From the NCBI GenBank assembly GCA_019429385.1, contig JAHYIS010000022.1, positions 1-43,412 on the forward strand: DNA of 43,412 bases. The letters are read 5' to 3'. The stretch comes from ANME-2 cluster archaeon. GTDB lineage: Archaea; Halobacteriota; Methanosarcinia; Methanosarcinales; Methanocomedenaceae. Numbering within the stretch: position 1 is the first letter of the stretch; the number at the start of each line of letters is the position of its first letter. The notes beneath the pieces are model-generated. The model saw nothing but the letters and a program-made list of their open reading frames with translations, had not been told where the DNA came from and did not search any database. The position numbers and the translations under genes are program-made. Shown piece by piece: positions 40,909 through 43,412 of the stretch.

Positions 40909-41124
40909 ATGTCAGAAGCTGAAATGTTGACTGAAATAAAGACTGATTTGGATTTTCTTAAAGAAAAAATGGCTCGAATAGAGGTTACTGTTAACGAGAT
41001 TGACAATGATCTTCATAGCAATCCAAATCCTGAGTACATAAAGAAACTCGATCAAATAGAAAACGAAGAAAAGAAAATCCATTTTAAAAATATGAACGAA
41101 TTCGACAGGCAGTTTGGATTATAG
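40909..41124 (+). CDS. Antitoxin of a RelBE/ParDE-type pair (first module)
   Basis: A 71-residue acidic, largely helical protein. A coiled-coil-like stretch (M-L-T-E-I-K-T-D-L-D-F-L-K-E-K-M-A) is followed by E-V-T-V-N-E-I-D-N-D, and a basic/aromatic tail ends F-D-R-Q-F-G-L. The ATG at 40909 is chosen because AGGTGA lies seven bases upstream; the open frame runs back to 40831. It precedes a RelE-type toxin by 11 bases. It should neutralise the toxin by direct binding and repress the operon. Identification rests on size, charge and position. Confidence 0.75.
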   Translation: MSEAEMLTEIKTDLDFLKEKMARIEVTVNEIDNDLHSNPNPEYIKKLDQIENEEKKIHFKNMNEFDRQFGL

Positions 41125-41135
41125 GCGATTTTTGC

Positions 41136-41396
41136 ATGTCTTATGAGTTTGAAATTACTGAAACTCTCCTTCGAAAATTCAAAAAACTTCAAAAAAAGGA
41201 TAAAGTGCTCTTTTTGGCATGCCGCAAAAAGATTAGCGAGATCATACAGAATCCATTGCATTACAAACATCTGAAATATGAAGACCGTTTTAGGGTGCAT
41301 GTTGGCGGTTCGTTCGTTATGACATACAGAGTATTTGAAGAAGAAAAACTGATACTCTTTCTGGATATTGAACATCACGACAGGGTATATCTGTAA
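41136..41396 (+). CDS. relE: RelE/ParE-superfamily toxin (first module)
   Basis: An 86-residue basic protein with the RelE fold pattern: an N-terminal beta strand F-E-I-T-E-T-L-L, helix L-R-K-F-K-K-L-Q-K-K-D-K, then H-L-K-Y-E-D-R-F-R-V-H-V, G-G-S-F-V-M-T-Y-R-V, and the closing strand I-L-F-L-D-I-E-H-H-D-R-V-Y. RelE-type toxins cleave mRNA at the ribosome; ParE-type members poison gyrase. The arginines and the final H-H-D-R-V-Y favour mRNA interferase. Paired with the antitoxin 11 bases upstream. Confidence 0.85.
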   Translation: MSYEFEITETLLRKFKKLQKKDKVLFLACRKKISEIIQNPLHYKHLKYEDRFRVHVGGSFVMTYRVFEEEKLILFLDIEHHDRVYL

Positions 41397-41409
41397 ATGT
41401 TGTAATATA

Positions 41410-41735
41410 TTGAGTGGGTAAATATTAAACAGGATTTACAGGATGATGCGAACCACTTTCAGATCCCGTTAATCCTAATATCCCACGTTTCTCAGGTGGC
41501 CGCTAAGGTCGGTAAGAGCGGGACATCTGGTATAGGTGTTGAGGCTTTCGAGCGCGTCAGGTCCATTGTGGATGGCAGATACCAGTCTGACGATAAGGGT
41601 GCCTATGGAGCAGGCATGAGTTCGTTCGGGCCGGCGGTTTATGCTGTGGCTGAGGAGCTGGGGGAGTGAGGAAAGTTGTGGCCGAATTTTGGGGATTCGA
41701 CTATTGGATGGCAGGTTTTTGTTAGTGGGGGGAGT
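41410..41735 (+). pseudogene. Second beta-RFAP-synthase-like fragment
   Basis: Coding traces include K-S-G-T-S-G-I-G-V-E-A-F-E, the G-T-S-G-I-G-V motif of beta-RFAP synthase (GHMP superfamily), then an apparent internal deletion and D-K-G-A-Y-G-A-G-M-S-S-F-G-P-A-V-Y-A-V-A-E-E-L-G-E with a stop at 41667-41669. Downstream sequence still resembles the normal tail (V-V-A-E-F-W) in a shifted frame. From 41598 on it is closely similar to the 40589-40748 fragment. No start codon or N-terminal half is present. A functional copy must be elsewhere if the cell makes methanopterin. Confidence 0.6.
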
Positions 41736-41833
41736 ATTGGGGAGGAGTCACGGACGCCGGATTGCATCGCTAAATCCGGGGCATCGAGGCGGATGCTCAG
41801 AGTTTAGTTTATAAAAGTTTCTAAATTGAGTCA

Positions 41834-41845
41834 AATTTAAATAAT
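41834..41845 (+). promoter_or_regulatory. TATA-like element upstream of the second toxin-antitoxin pair
   Basis: AATTTAAATAAT lies about 35-45 bases before the antitoxin ATG (41878), a fitting distance for an archaeal promoter with a short leader. By-eye assignment. Confidence 0.35.
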
Positions 41846-41877
41846 GTAAAAACATCTTACTTATCGGCGTTTAAATT

Positions 41878-42066
41878 ATGGCAGCAACTCACGAAACCAT
41901 CTATAAAGAACTCAAACTTCTAAGAGCTGAAATTCATGAGCTCAAAAATCTTCTAGTTCCTGAAGCTGAACCGGTGGAAGATGAAATAAATTCGATAATT
42001 GAAGGTGAAAAAGAGTTCAATGCAGGTGAATATACCGATTGGAAAGCACTAAAAGCGAGCAACTAA
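41878..42066 (+). CDS. Antitoxin of a RelBE-type pair (second module)
   Basis: A 62-residue acidic protein. The first 25 residues form a helix with heptad-like leucines (I-Y-K-E-L-K-L-L-R-A-E-I-H-E-L-K-N-L-L), then a Pro/Glu-rich linker, and the C-terminal I-I-E-G-E-K-E-F-N-A-G-E-Y with D-W-K-A-L that typically threads over a RelE toxin. It lies one base before the toxin gene, the usual coupled arrangement. It would inhibit the toxin and autoregulate. The sequence is unrelated to the first antitoxin. Confidence 0.82.
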   Translation: MAATHETIYKELKLLRAEIHELKNLLVPEAEPVEDEINSIIEGEKEFNAGEYTDWKALKASN

Positions 42067-42067
42067 A

Positions 42068-42325
42068 ATGTATAATGTTGTTTTAACAAATAGAGCTGTG
42101 AAGAATTTTAAGAAATTGCCTGAAGAATTACAAAATCGATGTGGAGAAATATTTGATGACCTTGAGTATTCTTTCGCTCCAATCAGATTAAATGTTAAAA
42201 AACTAAAAGGATATGAAAACACTTACAGAATTCGCATAGGTTCGTGGCGGATAATTTATAAAGTAGATAATAATATAAAATCGATTGTTATTTATGATAT
42301 TTTACCAAGAAAAAGTGCCTATTGA
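42068..42325 (+). CDS. relE: RelE-family mRNA interferase toxin (second module)
   Basis: An 85-residue basic protein matching RelE: V-V-L-T-N-R-A-V-K-N-F-K-K-L-P at the N terminus, a helix with L-P-E-E-L-Q-N-R, then V-K-K-L-K-G-Y-E-N-T-Y-R-I-R-I-G-S-W-R-I-I-Y-K-V, the hallmark L-x-G-x-x-x-x-Y-R-I-R-x-G-x-x-R-I-x-Y, and the tail I-L-P-R-K-S-A-Y. The conserved arginines and the C-terminal tyrosine suit mRNA cleavage at the ribosome. Both genes of the pair are AT-rich compared with the core genome, a common sign of transfer. Confidence 0.92.
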   Translation: MYNVVLTNRAVKNFKKLPEELQNRCGEIFDDLEYSFAPIRLNVKKLKGYENTYRIRIGSWRIIYKVDNNIKSIVIYDILPRKSAY

Positions 42326-42387
42326 TTTTTATTATTTGTTCTGACTTAAATACCTACTACCTTTGCGAGCATGAATCCCCCATCCTG

Positions 42388-43160
42388 GTAGAGTTAAGGA
42401 GTGGCTTTCACCACCCCCTCCTCATCAAACCACTCGTACGGATTTCCCGTATACGGCTTTCGTTTGGCATTGTCCCATTGCAGGAGATGATTTCATCAAT
42501 TGATGTTATCATCGGTCATCGGTTTTCAGCAGTTATTCCATCATCCTCACATATTATCCAGATGGCGTTTTTCCTACTTTATTTCAGGAGCTACCTTTCT
42601 GGCATTTTTTTTTATCCATTGATGTTATCATGCTAAATCCTCTGACTCGACCAAAGCTAGAACCCCTTCGCTAAGTTGGGTTTTACCTCGTACCGTCGCC
42701 CCCTGCATCCTGCGATGCAGGTTCTGTATGTCATTGGCCCAACCATTATGGCTACTATGAGTTCATCCGACTTCTCATACTGCATGGCTCTGGCTTTCCT
42801 TTTCAGTTATACCTCGGCTACCTGTTGTCCGTCCACTTAGTCCATTGAACCAGAAACGTGTAGGATATAAACCAGCTTCGGGCAGGACAGTATGAGACCT
42901 CCCCCGGTCACATAAAAGAGCATTCGCAACCATCCTGACGATAACCACCCCAGCGATTATATTCTGCTCAAGCTTCCACTGTGACTGGGAGTGTCGCCAA
43001 TCGCTAAGGCCACTTCTCGTTCGCTTTCGCTTCAAGCTGTGGTTGCCGATACTAGGGAACTCCGCACAGCACCTCACGATACCGCACTTCCCGTTCTCTT
43101 CACCCGGGAGCAGACCCGGACGGCGGGATTTTAACCCTTGTGGGACATATTTCTTCATTT
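42388..43160 (-). mobile_element. Group II intron, minus strand, with reverse-transcriptase ORF almost entirely deleted
   Basis: Read on the minus strand the element ends with a domain V hairpin (42426-42461: A-G-C triad in GAAAGCCGTATACGG, GAAA loop, CCGTACGAGTGGTTTG) and domain VI (about 42393-42425), with a 3' end at CTCTAC, 42388. Upstream are stretches typical of domain I-III (for example the AAGCGAAAGCGAACGAG segment near 43020-43040). In domain IV only the start of the intron-encoded protein remains: an ATG at 42632 and 15 codons, then TGA. A 14-base direct repeat (42618-42631 and 42499-42512) flanks the lost segment. The 5' end, near 43160, is uncertain because no clear GTGYG was found. 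It may still splice with a reverse transcriptase supplied in trans. Confidence 0.8.
42499..42631. repeat. Pair of 14-base direct repeats inside the group II intron
   Basis: ATTGATGTTATCAT occurs at 42499-42512 and 42618-42631, 119 bases apart. On the minus strand the second copy contains the start codon of the lost reverse transcriptase. The repeats fit a deletion or duplication event in domain IV. Confidence 0.7.
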
Positions 43161-43412
43161 TTTTCCAATGTCCTGTTTGAATTCATTCTCTTTTACGCTT
43201 CAAGGCACGCGAGTCACGACCTCCGACCAAAGGTCGCAGGCATCGATGTCGCATAGTAGATTGATGAAGATGGAGTGACAACCTAGGATATTTAAAAACG
43301 CAAAAATTTTTAGATTATGTAATTTTGGATTTGCCATTTCTCAAGATGCCACTGCTGTAAGAATTAAAAAGGATGCGTTAAATGGCTATCGTGCATCCTT
43401 TACGTTTATTTC
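43161..43412. other. AT-rich non-coding end of the window
   Basis: No gene is evident. It contains the presumed upstream flank of the group II intron and an inverted repeat at 43368-43401. A gene into which the intron inserted could lie beyond the window or be lost. Confidence 0.4.
43368..43401. repeat. Inverted repeat (hairpin) near the window end
   Basis: AAAGGATGC and GCATCCTTT form a nine-base stem around a 16-base loop, followed on the plus strand by a T-rich stretch. It may be a transcription terminator or the end of a small mobile element. Confidence 0.45.

Noticed and set aside
42775-43158. A 127-codon minus-strand frame that looks like a gene
   Set aside because: It runs through the ribozyme core of the group II intron, and its arginine/glycine-rich translation is a by-product of structured RNA.

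Overview
The window reads as a chromosome (or large-insert clone) from an anaerobic archaeon of the Methanosarcinales / ANME-2 type. The supporting genes are an archaeal oligosaccharyltransferase (AglB), an archaeal alanyl-tRNA synthetase, coenzyme F420 ligase (CofE), an FrhB/FpoF-like F420 iron-sulfur protein, MtrA and MtrH homologues, and a giant multihaem cytochrome c of the kind described in methane- or alkane-oxidising archaea. I cannot fix the genus. ANME-2 or an ethane-oxidiser relative (Argoarchaeum-like) fits better than an ordinary methanogen because of the cytochrome, but that is inference.

Layout. 1-5.4 kb: end of a glycosyltransferase, aglB, a cupredoxin-like lipoprotein whose copper cysteine is replaced, a broken membrane-protein gene and a nucleoside-recognition (gate) membrane protein. 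5.5-7.4 kb, minus strand: an assimilatory sulfur operon (small sulfite reductase, TusA-like carrier, APS reductase), divergent from a PiT phosphate permease. 9.4-12.3 kb, minus: U32 peptidase-family protein and a DNPH1-like hydrolase. 12.4-14.8 kb: small proteins and a YHS-FrhB fusion. 15.1-17.9 kb: alaS. 18.0-25.6 kb, minus: a tightly packed C1/cofactor run purN-glyA-folD-folP-like-metV-metF-thiC-cofE. This is a tetrahydrofolate pathway, distinct from tetrahydromethanopterin, linking serine, methylene-H4F, methyl-H4F, purine and pyrimidine/thiamine precursors. 26.5-29.3 kb, minus: a degenerate DHH protein, then a two-gene mtrA-mtrH unit in which MtrA lacks the usual membrane anchor, so probably a cytosolic corrinoid methyltransferase pair.

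29.5-38.7 kb is the most striking part. A 2233-residue exported cytochrome has about 45 CX2CH motifs, three CX4CH motifs and two long-spaced candidates. It is followed by ResB and CcsA/ResC, the haem-ligation pair of System II cytochrome c biogenesis. The cytochrome is also dense in N-x-S/T sequons, and AglB lies in the same window. A B12-binding radical SAM protein follows.

40.3-43.4 kb is an accessory/decay zone. It holds two related 3'-terminal fragments that look like beta-RFAP synthase (methanopterin biosynthesis), two RelBE-type toxin-antitoxin pairs, and a minus-strand group II intron that has lost nearly all of its reverse-transcriptase ORF. No tRNA, rRNA or CRISPR array was found. 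All motif counts and alignments were made by eye.
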